A model generated the notes under the pieces. That model did not search any database. It was given only the letters and a program-made list of their open reading frames with translations, and was not told where the DNA came from. Shown one piece after another: positions 1-8,897 of a DNA stretch of 64,000 nt (position 1 is the first letter of the stretch; every line of letters begins with the position of its first letter). Source of the stretch: Variovorax jilinensis (GTDB taxonomy: Bacteria; Pseudomonadota; Gammaproteobacteria; Burkholderiales; Burkholderiaceae_C); contig NZ_JASZYQ010000008.1 of assembly GCF_030316885.1 (NCBI RefSeq), positions 113,646 to 177,645 of the forward strand. The letters run 5' to 3'. The position numbers and the translations under genes are program-made.

Positions 1-1
1 T

Positions 2-679
2 ACAACCAACGCGGTCCTCATGAAAAAGCTGCCCTTCGACTCCATTGCCGATTTCACGCCGGTGACGCGTCTCTCTCGTTCGTCGGGCTTTGCCTTGCTG
101 GTCAGCGACAAGTCGCCATACAAGACCATCGGCGAGTTCATTGCGGCTGCCAAGGACAAGCCGGGGTTCCTGAACTTCGGTTCTTCGGGCGTGGGCAACA
201 CCACGCACGTTATCGGCGTGCTGTTCTGCAAAGGCGTGGGCGTGGACCTGGTCCACGTCCCTTTTAAGGGAACGCCGACCACGGACCTGATCTCGGGAAC
301 GGTCGACTGCGCCTTCCTTTCGCCTTCGGTAGCTTTCCAGCAGATCAAGGCGGGCCAGCTGCGTGCGCTGGGCATTTCCGGCACCGTGCGCTCGCCGTTG
401 CTGCCGGAGGTTCCCACCTTTGCCGAATCGCGCCTGAGTGTGCAGGACATCCCGGCCTGGTCCGGCGTCTGGGCGCCCGCCAAACTGCCCGCGCCGTTGC
501 TGGAGTCGCTGTATGAGACGCTGGCCAACGCAGTGAAGGCGCCCGCCTTCGTGAAGTTCTCACAGGAAAGCGGGGGCGAGCCCGACAGCCAGCGGCCGGA
601 CGCTTTCAAGGCGTATGTCACCGCGGAGATCGAGCGCTACCGCAAGCTGCTGCCCCCGCTGGGCATCGAGATGAGCTGA
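2..679 (+). CDS. Bug-family tripartite tricarboxylate receptor, 5'-truncated by the window edge
   Basis: Periplasmic substrate-binding protein of the Bug/TctC family, which captures small carboxylates. The reading frame is open from base 2, before the first ATG at 20, and those codons (TTNAVLMKKLPFD) match the family's conserved N-terminal lobe. The gene therefore begins outside the window; about 226 residues of a usual 320-330 are present. Family signatures visible are the DFTPVT segment, the FGSSGVGNTTH glycine loop, the HVPFKGTP motif and the PEVPTF segment. It lies 6 bp before a hydrolase gene and heads a catabolic operon, so its ligand is probably an aromatic or other organic acid degraded by the downstream enzymes (inference). 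No TctA/TctB membrane partner is visible here. Confidence 0.9.
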   Translation, partial: TTNAVLMKKLPFDSIADFTPVTRLSRSSGFALLVSDKSPYKTIGEFIAAAKDKPGFLNFGSSGVGNTTHVIGVLFCKGVGVDLVHVPFKGTPTTDLISGTVDCAFLSPSVAFQQIKAGQLRALGISGTVRSPLLPEVPTFAESRLSVQDIPAWSGVWAPAKLPAPLLESLYETLANAVKAPAFVKFSQESGGEPDSQRPDAFKAYVTAEIERYRKLLPPLGIEMS

Positions 680-685
680 AGGGAC

Positions 686-1468
686 ATGGCTTTGCTGGAC
701 ACCCTCGAGCTCAACGGAACGCGCACGGCTTATGAAGTGGACGGCACCGGGCCGCCGCTGCTGATGCTGCATGGCGCTGAAGGCACCAGGCGGCAGTTCG
801 CGCTCATCCGACCCGCGCTGGTCGAGCACTTCACGGTCATCACCTACGACCAGCGCGACTGCGGTGACACCGTCAACCCCGAACAACCTGCCACCCTGTC
901 GATGCTCGCCGACGATGCCAAGGCGCTGCTTGATGCCTTGGGACATGCGACCGCCCATGTGTTCGGCACCTCCTTCGGTGGACGCGTCGCGCAGGCCCTG
1001 GCGGTGCGGCACCCAGATGTGATCCGGCGTCTGGTGCTGGGCAGCACCTGGCCGCTCCAGGTGTCGATCGCACAGGCCAATGCGGAAGTGGCGCAGGCCC
1101 TGGCACGACTGCGCAGCGCGCTGCCGGAGTCCGCAGAACAGATGGCCCAATACTTCTACCCGTCGGCCTACTTGCAGGCAAATCCGGCTGCCCGGCGTCA
1201 CTTCGCGTCGGCCCCAGCCCGATCGGTACGGTCCGAACGCCGGGCCGCGGCCACAGGCGACATCCCCGACCTGGACATCGGCCGCATTGCGAAGCCCACG
1301 TTGCTGATCGCCGGTGCGCTGGACCGGGTTGTGCCCATGGCACTGACCCTTTCCCTCGCGCAAGGCATTTCCGGCAGCCAGAGCATCGTGCTGCCCGATG
1401 TGGGTCATCTGGCCGTGACTCAGGCGCCCGACTTGATGGCCCACCACCTGATCGACTTCCTGGCCTAG
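686..1468 (+). CDS. Alpha/beta-fold hydrolase
   Basis: A 260-residue alpha/beta hydrolase. Visible are the oxyanion-side HG at 29-30, a nucleophile elbow GTSFGG with Ser96, an acidic residue in GALDRVVP (Asp213) and the catalytic His241 in VGHLAV, so the triad looks complete. Its size suits a C-C bond or ester hydrolase of the meta-cleavage/lactonase type. It starts 6 bp after the Bug receptor with the ribosome-binding sequence AAGGGAC, and the next gene is an FAD hydroxylase. A hydrolytic step in aromatic or enol-lactone degradation is plausible. The substrate cannot be read from the sequence. Confidence 0.85.
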   Translation: MALLDTLELNGTRTAYEVDGTGPPLLMLHGAEGTRRQFALIRPALVEHFTVITYDQRDCGDTVNPEQPATLSMLADDAKALLDALGHATAHVFGTSFGGRVAQALAVRHPDVIRRLVLGSTWPLQVSIAQANAEVAQALARLRSALPESAEQMAQYFYPSAYLQANPAARRHFASAPARSVRSERRAAATGDIPDLDIGRIAKPTLLIAGALDRVVPMALTLSLAQGISGSQSIVLPDVGHLAVTQAPDLMAHHLIDFLA

Positions 1469-1513
1469 CGCCTCAACCTGTGCGCGCCGTGTGGCGCCTT
1501 GGAGATCTGACAA

Positions 1514-3124
1514 ATGCTGGAGATTCCTGTCCTCATCGTTGGCGGCGGCCCCGTGGGCCTCACCGCTTCCGTCTACCTGTCGCACTTCGGCATCGACTCG
1601 CTGCTGATCGAGCGCCATGAAGGCACGGCGACGCTGCCCAAGGCCCGTGCGCTCAATGCGCGCACAATGGAGATGTACCGCCAGATCGGCCTTGAAGACG
1701 CGATCCGCGCCGTCGCGATGCCGGCGCGCTTCAATGGCATGGTGATGTGGGTGGAGAGCCTTGCTGGACGCGAGATTAACCGGCTGGTCCCCACACGCGG
1801 CGCTGCGAGCCAGGCGTTCTCGGTCACGGGCAACTGCGGCTGCTCGCAGGACGTGCTGGAACCGGTGCTGCGCCACCGGGCCGATACCGATGGCCCGGGA
1901 CGGGTCCGCTTCGGCACCGAGCTGGTCGAGTGGCAGGTGGAAGGCGACGGTGTGCGCGCGCGCATCCGCGACAGCGGAGGCCGCGAACAGGACATCCGGG
2001 CGCGTTACATGATCGCGGCCGATGGCTCGCAGAGCCGCATCCGGCGCCAATTGGGCATCGAGCGCGACGGCGAACGCGACGTATACGACAGCGTCAACAT
2101 CCATTGCCGGGTCGACCTCACGCCCTGGGTGACCGAGCGGCCGGCCGGCCTGTACCTCATCGAGCAGCCGGAACTGCGCGGCACGTTCATGACCATCAAC
2201 GGCAGCGACCGCTGGGGCTTTCTGGTCACCTCGCTGGCGCACTACGGCTACACGCCCGAACAGTTCACGCCCGACTTCTGCGTTGAGATCATCCGCCGGG
2301 CCGTGGGCGCCGGTGACATCGCGGTCGAGGTGCTCGGCGTCGGCGCCTGGAAGGCGTCAGCGCTGGTCGCCCAGCGCTACCGCTCAGGACCTGTGCTGTT
2401 GGCCGGCGATGCGGCGCACGAGATGCCACCGACCGGCGGCTTTGGTCTGAACACCGGCGTACAGGATGCCCAGAATCTGGCATGGAAACTGGCGGCCGTC
2501 CTCCACGGCGAGGCCGGCGACGGTTTGCTGGACAGCTATGACACCGAGCGGCGACCGGTGGGGCAGGCGGTGACCCAGACAAGCCTCCTGAACGCACTGT
2601 CGATGGGGCGCACGGCGCGCCAGGAGAAAGCCGTCTTGCCCCGCAAGGAATTCCTCAACGAGGTCGGCCTGATCTTCGGCGCCAACTACGCCGCCGGGGC
2701 CGTGGCGCCGGACGGGATCGGGCACCATGTCGACGACCCGGTGCTGCAGTACGCGCCCAGTGCCACGCCGGGTTGCCGTGCGCCGCACGTTGCGCTCGCA
2801 CCGGACGGATGCACCCAGTCCACGCTCGACTACCTGGGGCGAGGGTTCGTGCTCCTTACGGCGCCCGGCGGTGTCGCATGGCGCGATGCGGCGACAGGGC
2901 TGCCGTCGCCGCGCATCGAATGCGTGGTCATCGGCGACGAGCGCCAACAAGACGGAGCTGACTGGCTGCAGACCTATGGCTTGGAAGCCGACGGCGCAGC
3001 GCTGGTGCGGCCGGACGGCCACGTGGCCTGGCGTTCGCGAGGCAGTGCAGACGACGCGGCCGGGCTTCTCGGCGCCGCGATGGACACAGTGCTGTGCCGC
3101 GCCTCGCCGGGAAGCGCCGCATGA
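1514..3124 (+). CDS. FAD-dependent aromatic-ring monooxygenase
   Basis: A 536-residue flavoprotein monooxygenase of the PheA/TfdB/MhpA class, which hydroxylates phenolic rings with NAD(P)H and oxygen. The N-terminal dinucleotide-binding motif GGGPVGL (10-16) and the second FAD motif, which begins GDAAHEMPP at Gly298 and continues GGFGLNTGVQDAQNLAWKL, are both intact. The C-terminal third resembles the thioredoxin-like domain of this class. The start is the ATG after AGGAGATCTGACAA-like spacing (ggagatctgaca). The stop overlaps the next start as ATGA, so translation is probably coupled to the VOC gene. Together with the flanking hydrolases it suggests hydroxylation followed by ring cleavage and hydrolysis. 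The substrate is unknown. Confidence 0.9.
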   Translation: MLEIPVLIVGGGPVGLTASVYLSHFGIDSLLIERHEGTATLPKARALNARTMEMYRQIGLEDAIRAVAMPARFNGMVMWVESLAGREINRLVPTRGAASQAFSVTGNCGCSQDVLEPVLRHRADTDGPGRVRFGTELVEWQVEGDGVRARIRDSGGREQDIRARYMIAADGSQSRIRRQLGIERDGERDVYDSVNIHCRVDLTPWVTERPAGLYLIEQPELRGTFMTINGSDRWGFLVTSLAHYGYTPEQFTPDFCVEIIRRAVGAGDIAVEVLGVGAWKASALVAQRYRSGPVLLAGDAAHEMPPTGGFGLNTGVQDAQNLAWKLAAVLHGEAGDGLLDSYDTERRPVGQAVTQTSLLNALSMGRTARQEKAVLPRKEFLNEVGLIFGANYAAGAVAPDGIGHHVDDPVLQYAPSATPGCRAPHVALAPDGCTQSTLDYLGRGFVLLTAPGGVAWRDAATGLPSPRIECVVIGDERQQDGADWLQTYGLEADGAALVRPDGHVAWRSRGSADDAAGLLGAAMDTVLCRASPGSAA

Positions 3125-3540
3125 TCGCCAACGTCTCGACGCTTCATCACTTCACGGTCGGCTGCGCGCCTGCTGACCTGCCGGTGCTCTTGGCGTTCTA
3201 CACCCGCACGCTCGGCTTGACTGAGGGCTATCGGCCGGACCTGCGGAACCCCGGGTACTGGCTCTACGCCGGCGGGCACGCTCTGGTGCACCTCAATGCA
3301 TTGCTGAAGGAAACCCCGGCGCGCGGCGGCGGCGGCGGGCTCGACCACATTGCACTGGTCGCGCACGGGCTGGTCTCGACCCGCGCGTCGCTTCAAGCCG
3401 AGGGCATCCCCTTCGAGGAGTCGCCACTGAAGGGCACGCACCTGCATCAGGTTTTCGTGAAGGATCCGCTGGGCCTGAAACTCGAGCTGAACTTCGACCT
3501 GGACGCTGAGGGGCTGCTGGCCGCGCCGTCTTCGCCGTGA
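3121..3540 (+). CDS. VOC-family (glyoxalase/extradiol-dioxygenase-like) protein
   Basis: A 139-residue single-module vicinal-oxygen-chelate protein. I start it at the ATG at 3121, which overlaps the hydroxylase stop (ATGA); an upstream in-frame start at 3094 would overlap that gene by more than 30 bp. Candidate metal ligands follow the family pattern: His9/His10 in LHHFTVG, the His in LDHIALV and the Glu in KLELNFD near the end. Such proteins include small extradiol dioxygenases, isomerases and hydrolases. Between a phenol hydroxylase and two alpha/beta hydrolases, a ring-cleavage or isomerase role is plausible, but the family alone does not decide it. Confidence 0.85.
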   Translation: MIANVSTLHHFTVGCAPADLPVLLAFYTRTLGLTEGYRPDLRNPGYWLYAGGHALVHLNALLKETPARGGGGGLDHIALVAHGLVSTRASLQAEGIPFEESPLKGTHLHQVFVKDPLGLKLELNFDLDAEGLLAAPSSP

Positions 3541-4556
3541 AGACCTCAGCATCCCTCGCAGAGATCGCATGGCGCACGCCGGAGGAACGTGAGTTCATCG
3601 CGCGGAACGTTCGGTTCCACAGCGGCGAGACGCTGCCGGAACTCCGGCTCGGGTACACCGTGCTCGGCAATCCCAAGGGCGCCCCTGTGCTTGTGCTGCA
3701 CGGCACGGGCGGCACGGGCCGCGGCATGCTGTCGCCGGAATTTGGTGGCGAGTTGTTCGGACCCGGCCAGGCGCTGGATGCAGCCACGCATTTCATCGTG
3801 CTGCCGGACGCCATCGGTCACGGCCGCAGCAGCAAACCCTCGGACGGGCTGCGCACCGGATTTCCGCGCTATGGCTACGAGGACATGGTGGATGCACAGC
3901 ACCGGCTGGTGACCGAAGGCCTTGGCCTGCACAGGCTGCGGCTGGTGCTGGGCACATCCATGGGCGGCATGCATGCGTGGCTCTGGGGTGTGCGTCATCC
4001 GGCCGTCATGGATGCGCTGGTTCCACTCTCTTCACAGCCGGCGCCGATGTCGGGCCGCAATTGGCTGTTGCGGCGTGTGATGGCCGACGCCATTCGGAAC
4101 GATCCGCAATGGCAGGCGGGTCAGTACACCGCCCAGCCGCCCGGCGCCCGTGCCGCATGGGAGGCATTCAATGTGGCAACGAATGGCGGCACCCTGGCCA
4201 TCGACAAAGCCGCGCCCGACCGTGAGGCCGCCGACCGGTGGTTGGCCGCCTTGCGGGCGCGAGCCTTCGACACGGATGCGAACGACCTGCTCTACCAGTA
4301 CGAGGCCGCGCACGACTACGACCCGTCGCCCGGCCTCGATCGACTCCGGGCACATGTCCTGGCGGTCGTGTCGGCTGACGACGAGCGCAATCCGCAAGAA
4401 ACCGGAGCCCTGGAGCGGGCCATCGGCCGCCTGCAGGATACGAGTCTTTTTGTCGTGCCGGCGAGCGCCAACACCTGTGGCCATGGCACGGTGCGCTTCG
4501 CGAAATGGTGGTCGGAAGAATTGCTGAAATTTCTGCGTTCAGTCCCGACGGCCTGA
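3537..4556 (+). CDS. MetX-like alpha/beta hydrolase
   Basis: A 339-residue member of the homoserine O-acetyltransferase-like branch of alpha/beta hydrolases. The features are an N-terminal LRLGYTVLGNPKG strand, the nucleophile elbow GTSMGGMHAW (Ser141), the GHGRSSKP loop and a C-terminal NTCGHGTV with the likely catalytic His316. It starts at a GTG inside the previous stop (GTGA), so it closes the coupled four-gene operon. In this context it is more likely a hydrolase or acyltransferase of the catabolic route than a methionine enzyme, because no met gene is nearby (inference). The convergent regulator gene lies 350 bp downstream. Confidence 0.82.
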   Translation: MKTSASLAEIAWRTPEEREFIARNVRFHSGETLPELRLGYTVLGNPKGAPVLVLHGTGGTGRGMLSPEFGGELFGPGQALDAATHFIVLPDAIGHGRSSKPSDGLRTGFPRYGYEDMVDAQHRLVTEGLGLHRLRLVLGTSMGGMHAWLWGVRHPAVMDALVPLSSQPAPMSGRNWLLRRVMADAIRNDPQWQAGQYTAQPPGARAAWEAFNVATNGGTLAIDKAAPDREAADRWLAALRARAFDTDANDLLYQYEAAHDYDPSPGLDRLRAHVLAVVSADDERNPQETGALERAIGRLQDTSLFVVPASANTCGHGTVRFAKWWSEELLKFLRSVPTA

Positions 4557-4906
4557 CGGTTCCAGCCGGCATTGAAATGCATCCAGCTGGCGCGCCGTCC
4601 GAGACTTCGCCGGTTCTGCCTCGCGGTCTGCTGCCGCGATCGGTTACCCCAAGGTCTAACTGGCCCGCACTTGAATGCTGAACTCCGAAAAAGCGTTTCT
4701 GAGTTGGGTTTGGATCGAGGCCAGACGACTTCTTCATCGGCTCGTCAGTCCGCTTCCGCTGCTCACCGGCCGCATGACCGACACGTTGAGAATACAGGCT
4801 GGGGGAAAGCGGTGAGCGAAGGTCGCTGGCCCCGCACAGTTTCGCAGTCACGGCACGGTCAACTGGTTCTAGCCCGCATTCGACGATGCTTCGGCTGATC
4901 GAATTC
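4557..4906. other. Convergent intergenic region, no gene supported
   Basis: This stretch separates two convergent genes. Short open frames exist on both strands (for example 4572-4898 plus), but they lack family features and convincing ribosome-binding sites, and their codon use is unlike the neighbours. The only structural element I see is the small hairpin at 4621-4639. Confidence 0.6.
4621..4639. terminator. Candidate weak terminator hairpin between convergent genes
   Basis: TCGCGG (4621-4626) pairs with CCGCGA (4634-4639) around a 7-base loop. There is no following T run, so intrinsic termination is doubtful. The position between convergent genes is the main support. Confidence 0.25.
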
Positions 4907-6613
4907 CTATTGCTCGACTTTGGGCATGTCAGGGATGCCGGCCACCCGCGCAGCAGTCACGCGCCGCTCACGCAGGGCCGCGGCGCGATCGCCAAATGTC
5001 GAGCCGAACCATCCGCTCCCTATGCGAGGAACCTTCGACTGCAACACTGCCGCCTCCTTCCGGGCTTCGGGCAGGCGATCGAGTTCGACCAGGGCGGCAA
5101 TCCGATCCTGGCGACAACGCCAGAAGTCCGGCGCCCGCGTCAGGCAGTCATCGGCTACGCGAATTGCTTCTTCGAAGCGTCCATTCGCCCATAGCGCGGT
5201 GGCATAAAAAGCTGGGAGGTACGCAGGGGGTAGCGGATTTCGGTTCATTGCCTGCTCTAGGTTGCCGAGAGCGGGCTCGACTTGGCCGAGTTGAAGATGT
5301 GCCGCGCCAACGACGTAAAAGCACTCAGCATCGTTCGGACTGAGTCGGCATGCCTGCTGCGCGGCCGCAAGTGCGCCATCAAGGTCTCCTGCCCGACTCA
5401 GCGCCTGCGACAAGGCGACATAGGCGGTCGGAAGGCCCGGCTGCAGTTCGATCGCACGTCTGATCTGGTGCAGCACTTCGTCGATGCGACGCTCGTCCCA
5501 CTCGCCGGTCAGATGCAGACCGATGTCGACTGTGTTGGCAATGCCGAGGAAGGCCCATGCCGGTGCGAAGTCCGGGTCGATCGCGACGGCCTCGGTAAGA
5601 AGGCGCCGCGATTCGCGGATGCCCTGCGCGTTGTACCGCAACAGCATGGCCCTTCCATGCGCCACCAACACATAGGCGTCGAGCGTCTTCGGCGGCTGCG
5701 CAAGCGCACGCTGCTGCTCGGTCCCGGCCACCTTGGCCTGCAGCGTGCCGGCGATTCGGCCTACCAGCGCCAGTTGGGCGGCGCCGAGCGCGGCTCGATC
5801 GACCATGTCGGAACCCGACCAGACGACCCGACCATCCTGGCTGTCAAGCAATTCGACACCCATCCGCAACTGCTCGCCTTCGCGGCGCACCGTGCCGTCC
5901 ACGATGTGGCGGCTGCGCAGCCGCTTCCCTACCTCCGCCAACGGCGTCATGCCGTCGGCGAACTGGAAGCTCGACTGGCTCGAGACGACGCGCAGGTTGG
6001 GGCTGCGCGCCAACTCGGACACCAAGTCCGCCGCTACGTTGCGGGCGAGAACCGCGCCGTCGGCGTCACCGGGCGGGCCCTTGAATGCGAGCACCGCGAT
6101 TGAAGGGAGTCCACCGGGATCGTCTACTGCCCTGGACGCTTCTGTTCGAACGCGCGCCTGCCAGAAGGCCGCCGCGCCTAGCAGCACGATTGTTACGCTG
6201 CCGAGGACCAGCCAACGGCGAGCGAGACTCGATGTACCACCTGTGACCTCGGCGCTCCGGTTATGGGTTTCATTCGCCATGGTGGCCGCCACCAGCAGGT
6301 AGCCGCGGCGCGGCACGGTCTTCACCAGGCGGTGGCCTGTGTCGCCGAGGGCGCGACGCACGTCGCCGACCGCCTGGACGAGCGAGTCGTCTGTAACGAC
6401 GACCCCCGGCCAGACAGCGGCCATCAGCTCATCTTTGGTGACCAGCCGGCCTGCGCTTTGCGCGAGGAGACGCAAGACCTGAAACGCCTGCGGCCGCAGT
6501 TCCACCGGCTTGCCGGCAGCGTCCAGGAGGGCTTGCTGTGCGAGGTCGACGACGAAGCCTGCGACCTGCAGACGCGTCGGTGTGACGATGAAATCATGTT
6601 CGGCTCGATCCAC
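4907..6613 (-). CDS. CadC-like membrane-anchored winged-helix regulator with TPR sensor domain
   Basis: A 568-residue one-component regulator. Residues about 10-110 form an OmpR-type winged helix (PVELRPQAFQVLRLL, then WPGVVVTDDSLVQAVGDVRR and VKTVPRRGYLL). One hydrophobic segment at about 133-151 would anchor the protein in the inner membrane. Beyond it is a TolB/adenylate-cyclase-associated segment (GLPSIAVLAF) and TPR-like helices to the C-terminus, likely periplasmic. The start is GTG with an AGAGG sequence 7 bases before it. It is divergent from an exported amidohydrolase, and the 148-bp gap carries three 10-bp repeats that suit an OmpR-type DNA-binding domain. Control of that neighbour, or of itself, is inferred. 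Confidence 0.88.
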   Translation of the reverse strand: MDRAEHDFIVTPTRLQVAGFVVDLAQQALLDAAGKPVELRPQAFQVLRLLAQSAGRLVTKDELMAAVWPGVVVTDDSLVQAVGDVRRALGDTGHRLVKTVPRRGYLLVAATMANETHNRSAEVTGGTSSLARRWLVLGSVTIVLLGAAAFWQARVRTEASRAVDDPGGLPSIAVLAFKGPPGDADGAVLARNVAADLVSELARSPNLRVVSSQSSFQFADGMTPLAEVGKRLRSRHIVDGTVRREGEQLRMGVELLDSQDGRVVWSGSDMVDRAALGAAQLALVGRIAGTLQAKVAGTEQQRALAQPPKTLDAYVLVAHGRAMLLRYNAQGIRESRRLLTEAVAIDPDFAPAWAFLGIANTVDIGLHLTGEWDERRIDEVLHQIRRAIELQPGLPTAYVALSQALSRAGDLDGALAAAQQACRLSPNDAECFYVVGAAHLQLGQVEPALGNLEQAMNRNPLPPAYLPAFYATALWANGRFEEAIRVADDCLTRAPDFWRCRQDRIAALVELDRLPEARKEAAVLQSKVPRIGSGWFGSTFGDRAAALRERRVTAARVAGIPDMPKVEQ

Positions 6614-6669
6614 AGCGAAGCCTCTGCGCAGGAATGCGCGTGAACCATTCTGCGCGCGGCACCACTCGA

Positions 6670-6699
6670 TTTAGTCTGATTTCGTCTGTTTTCGTCCTG
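6670..6699. promoter_or_regulatory. Three tandem 10-bp repeats, candidate operator of the divergent CadC-like regulator
   Basis: Three head-to-tail units TTTAGTCTGA, TTTCGTCTGT and TTTCGTCCTG occupy consecutive 10-bp windows; the core TTTNGTC repeats exactly every helical turn. OmpR/PhoB-type winged helices are known to bind direct repeats spaced 10-11 bp. The array lies 57 bp upstream of the regulator start (6613) and 63 bp upstream of the amidohydrolase start (6762). Confidence 0.5.
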
Positions 6700-6761
6700 C
6701 GATCGGGACTTTCCTCGGCCGCGGATGGATCGTGCGAAATCGTCAACCTCCGGGACTCGCC

Positions 6762-8405
6762 ATGCCCTTCACGCGTCACGCCATTCTTGCCCTGGCCCTT
6801 TCTGGCGAAGCCGCCATTGCCGCACCCTCGTTGATCATCGTGAACGCCAACGTCTTCACCGCCGACCCGGCGCAGCCCCGGGCCGAAGCCGTGGCGGTCG
6901 AGGACGGGTTGTTCAGTGCCGTCGGCGGCAATGCCCAGATTCGCGCGCTGGCAGGTCCGGCCACACGCGTCATCGACGCAGGCGGCAGACTCGTCACCCC
7001 GGGCCTGATCGAAACCCATGTCCACCTCGGCAGCACGCTGCCCTCAGTGCCGCTGCCCATGCCAGGGTTGCCCTTTCCCGGACCGACACCCGAACAGGCA
7101 CTCGCCGCCGTTGCCGCCGCGGCAAGGACGCCCGGCAATTGGATCAGCGCCTGGATCGGCCCGCTCGTTGCCCGCGACCAGCGCAACTGGCGGGTGGCGC
7201 TTGACGGTGTCGCCCCCGACCGGCCGGTGCTGCTGCGCGGCTTCTGGGGCCACACGGCAATCGTCAACAGCGCCGCTCTGCAGCGAATCGGAATCACCGA
7301 GGACGTCACAGATCCGATCGGCGGCCAATGGGGGCGTGACGCCGCCGGACGGCTCAACGGCCGCGCGGACGAGGGCGCGTCACCCGTTCCCGAGATCCGC
7401 GCAACGCCGAATGACCCCGCAAAGCTCGCGCCGTCGTTCCAGGCCGCGGCTCAGCGTTATGCGCGCTGGGGGGTGACCAGCATCCACCTGATGAACAGCG
7501 GCAAGACGCTCGAGGTCACTCTGGACACGCTGGCGAAGGCGAAGACGCCGCAGAAGTGGACGGTCTATTCATGGGCGACCGGTGCCGTACCCAGCATTGC
7601 CGGCGCGTGGTCTGCGATGGACGCAGCGCCGAAGACCCTGCCGCCACGGGTGCGCATCGATGGCCCGAAATGGATGCTCGACGGTACGCCGATCGAGCAG
7701 AATGCGCTGCGGCGCGAACCGTATGCCGGGCGTCCGGACTGGCGTGGTCGCTCGAATCACAGCGATGCGCAGTTGGGCGAGATCCTGCAGACTGCGTTGC
7801 GTCGCCCCGGGCAGGTGGCGCTGCATGTCGTCGGCGATGCCGAAACCGATCGTGTTTTCGCCATGATGGAATCGCTGGCCTCCGCGGACGCGTGGCGGGA
7901 AAAGAGGGTTCGAATCGAGCACGGCGACGGCATCCGCGACGACACGCTTGCGCAGGCGGCTCGGCTCGGCGTCGTCGTTATTCAGAACCCGACACACTTC
8001 CCTCCCGCCGGCGCGCCTCGGCGTCCTTCAGAGCCACACTCGATGCTGAAGAGCCTGCTGGCAGCCGGCGTGCCGCTCGCGCTGGGATCGGATGCAGGTG
8101 CCGAGGAAGCCAACCCCTTCCTCAACATCATGCTTGCCACAACCTATGCCGCATCTCCGCGCGAGGCGCTGTCGCGCGAGCAAGCCTTGCTCGCCTATAC
8201 GGCCGGTGCGGCCTACGCTGAGAAGCAGGAGGGCAGCAAGGGACTCATCGGAGTGAGCATGGCGGCCGACTTGACGCTACTTTCACAGGACATTCTGAAC
8301 GTGTCTCTACCCGCATTGCCCGCTACGAGAAGCCTGCTGACCTTGGTGGATGGCGAGATAGCGTTCGAAGATCCGGCCTTGGCAGATACGTCCTCGCCCA
8401 GGTGA
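6762..8405 (+). CDS. Exported YtcJ-like amidohydrolase
   Basis: A 547-residue metal-dependent amidohydrolase of the YtcJ/exoenzyme-regulatory type. I chose the ATG at 6762 over a GTG at 6732 because it begins a clean Sec signal peptide (MPFTRHAILALALSGEAAIA) followed directly by the family's N-terminal beta-strand (PSLIIVNANVFTAD). Metal-binding HxH is His86-x-His88 in LIETHVHLG; later motifs include the HVVGDAETDR and RIEHGDGI strands with metal-binding His, and SDAGAEEANPF near the end. It probably hydrolyses an amide or cyclic C-N bond in the periplasm. It is single-gene and divergent from the CadC-like regulator. A second, longer relative is encoded at 28287-30179. Confidence 0.87.
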   Translation: MPFTRHAILALALSGEAAIAAPSLIIVNANVFTADPAQPRAEAVAVEDGLFSAVGGNAQIRALAGPATRVIDAGGRLVTPGLIETHVHLGSTLPSVPLPMPGLPFPGPTPEQALAAVAAAARTPGNWISAWIGPLVARDQRNWRVALDGVAPDRPVLLRGFWGHTAIVNSAALQRIGITEDVTDPIGGQWGRDAAGRLNGRADEGASPVPEIRATPNDPAKLAPSFQAAAQRYARWGVTSIHLMNSGKTLEVTLDTLAKAKTPQKWTVYSWATGAVPSIAGAWSAMDAAPKTLPPRVRIDGPKWMLDGTPIEQNALRREPYAGRPDWRGRSNHSDAQLGEILQTALRRPGQVALHVVGDAETDRVFAMMESLASADAWREKRVRIEHGDGIRDDTLAQAARLGVVVIQNPTHFPPAGAPRRPSEPHSMLKSLLAAGVPLALGSDAGAEEANPFLNIMLATTYAASPREALSREQALLAYTAGAAYAEKQEGSKGLIGVSMAADLTLLSQDILNVSLPALPATRSLLTLVDGEIAFEDPALADTSSPR

Positions 8406-8897
8406 CTTGAAGTGGCTGCCGTCGGTGCCGCATAAGCCGAACGAGACCAGAAACCAGTTACCAAGCAGGTCATGTGGATTCATCGCCTCGTCCTGATCCC
8501 ATGCGCTCCGTGGGGTGCCGCATCTGCTGCGTGGAGGATTTCGATTCCGGACTTCTTCACGCCTCCACGGAGAGCGCGGGAAGAGTGGTCGATCGTCTGC
8601 CTCTTGGCACAAACCATGTTGGGATCCAAGCTTGAAAGCGAGTTCTAGACTGGTGCGGTCAATCGAATCATCCAAGCTCTAGGACCGCTTCAGCTTCGGC
8701 AGCGGAAGAATTCCGCAAGGGCGATCGCAGGGGCTTTCCAAAGACCAATAGGTACGTCTCGCCGTGATGAGATGGTGGCGCGCAGCGGTGAAGGAGGTGA
8801 CTGATGACTGGCAAGGTCCCTGCACGACGGGGAATGCGCGAAGGGCGAGCGGTGGCGGTGAAGCGTTGGTGCTGATGCCCGTGGGCACCAACGACAC
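8406..8897. other. Intergenic region between convergent units, no firm gene
   Basis: No recognised gene. Open frames on the minus strand (8307-8675, 8668-8901) show no family resemblance. A 23-codon plus-strand frame at 8803-8874 has a textbook ribosome-binding sequence (AAGGAGGTGACTG) but ends in the hairpin arm at 8865-8872. I do not call it a gene. A strong hairpin lies at 8865-8892. Confidence 0.5.
8865..8892 (-). terminator. Hairpin just past the last gene of the minus-strand operon
   Basis: Perfect 8-bp arms GTTGGTGC (8865-8872) and GCACCAAC (8885-8892) enclose a 12-base loop that contains part of a second small pairing (GCCC/GGGC). It begins 5 bases after the stop at 8898 in the direction of transcription. 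No T run follows, so it may be a factor-dependent terminator or an mRNA 3'-end stabiliser. Confidence 0.45.

Noticed and set aside
560..2242. Long minus-strand open frame (560 codons)
   Set aside because: It lies opposite the hydrolase and FAD hydroxylase genes, is rich in Arg/His/Gln/Ala and shows no family motif. It is a shadow produced by GC-rich codon use.
4572..4898. 108-codon plus-strand frame in the first convergent gap
   Set aside because: Arg/Ser-rich without family features; codon use unlike the neighbours and no good ribosome-binding site.
8307..8675. 122-codon minus-strand frame at the end of the amidohydrolase
   Set aside because: Overlaps the amidohydrolase C-terminus and has no family features or clear ribosome-binding site.
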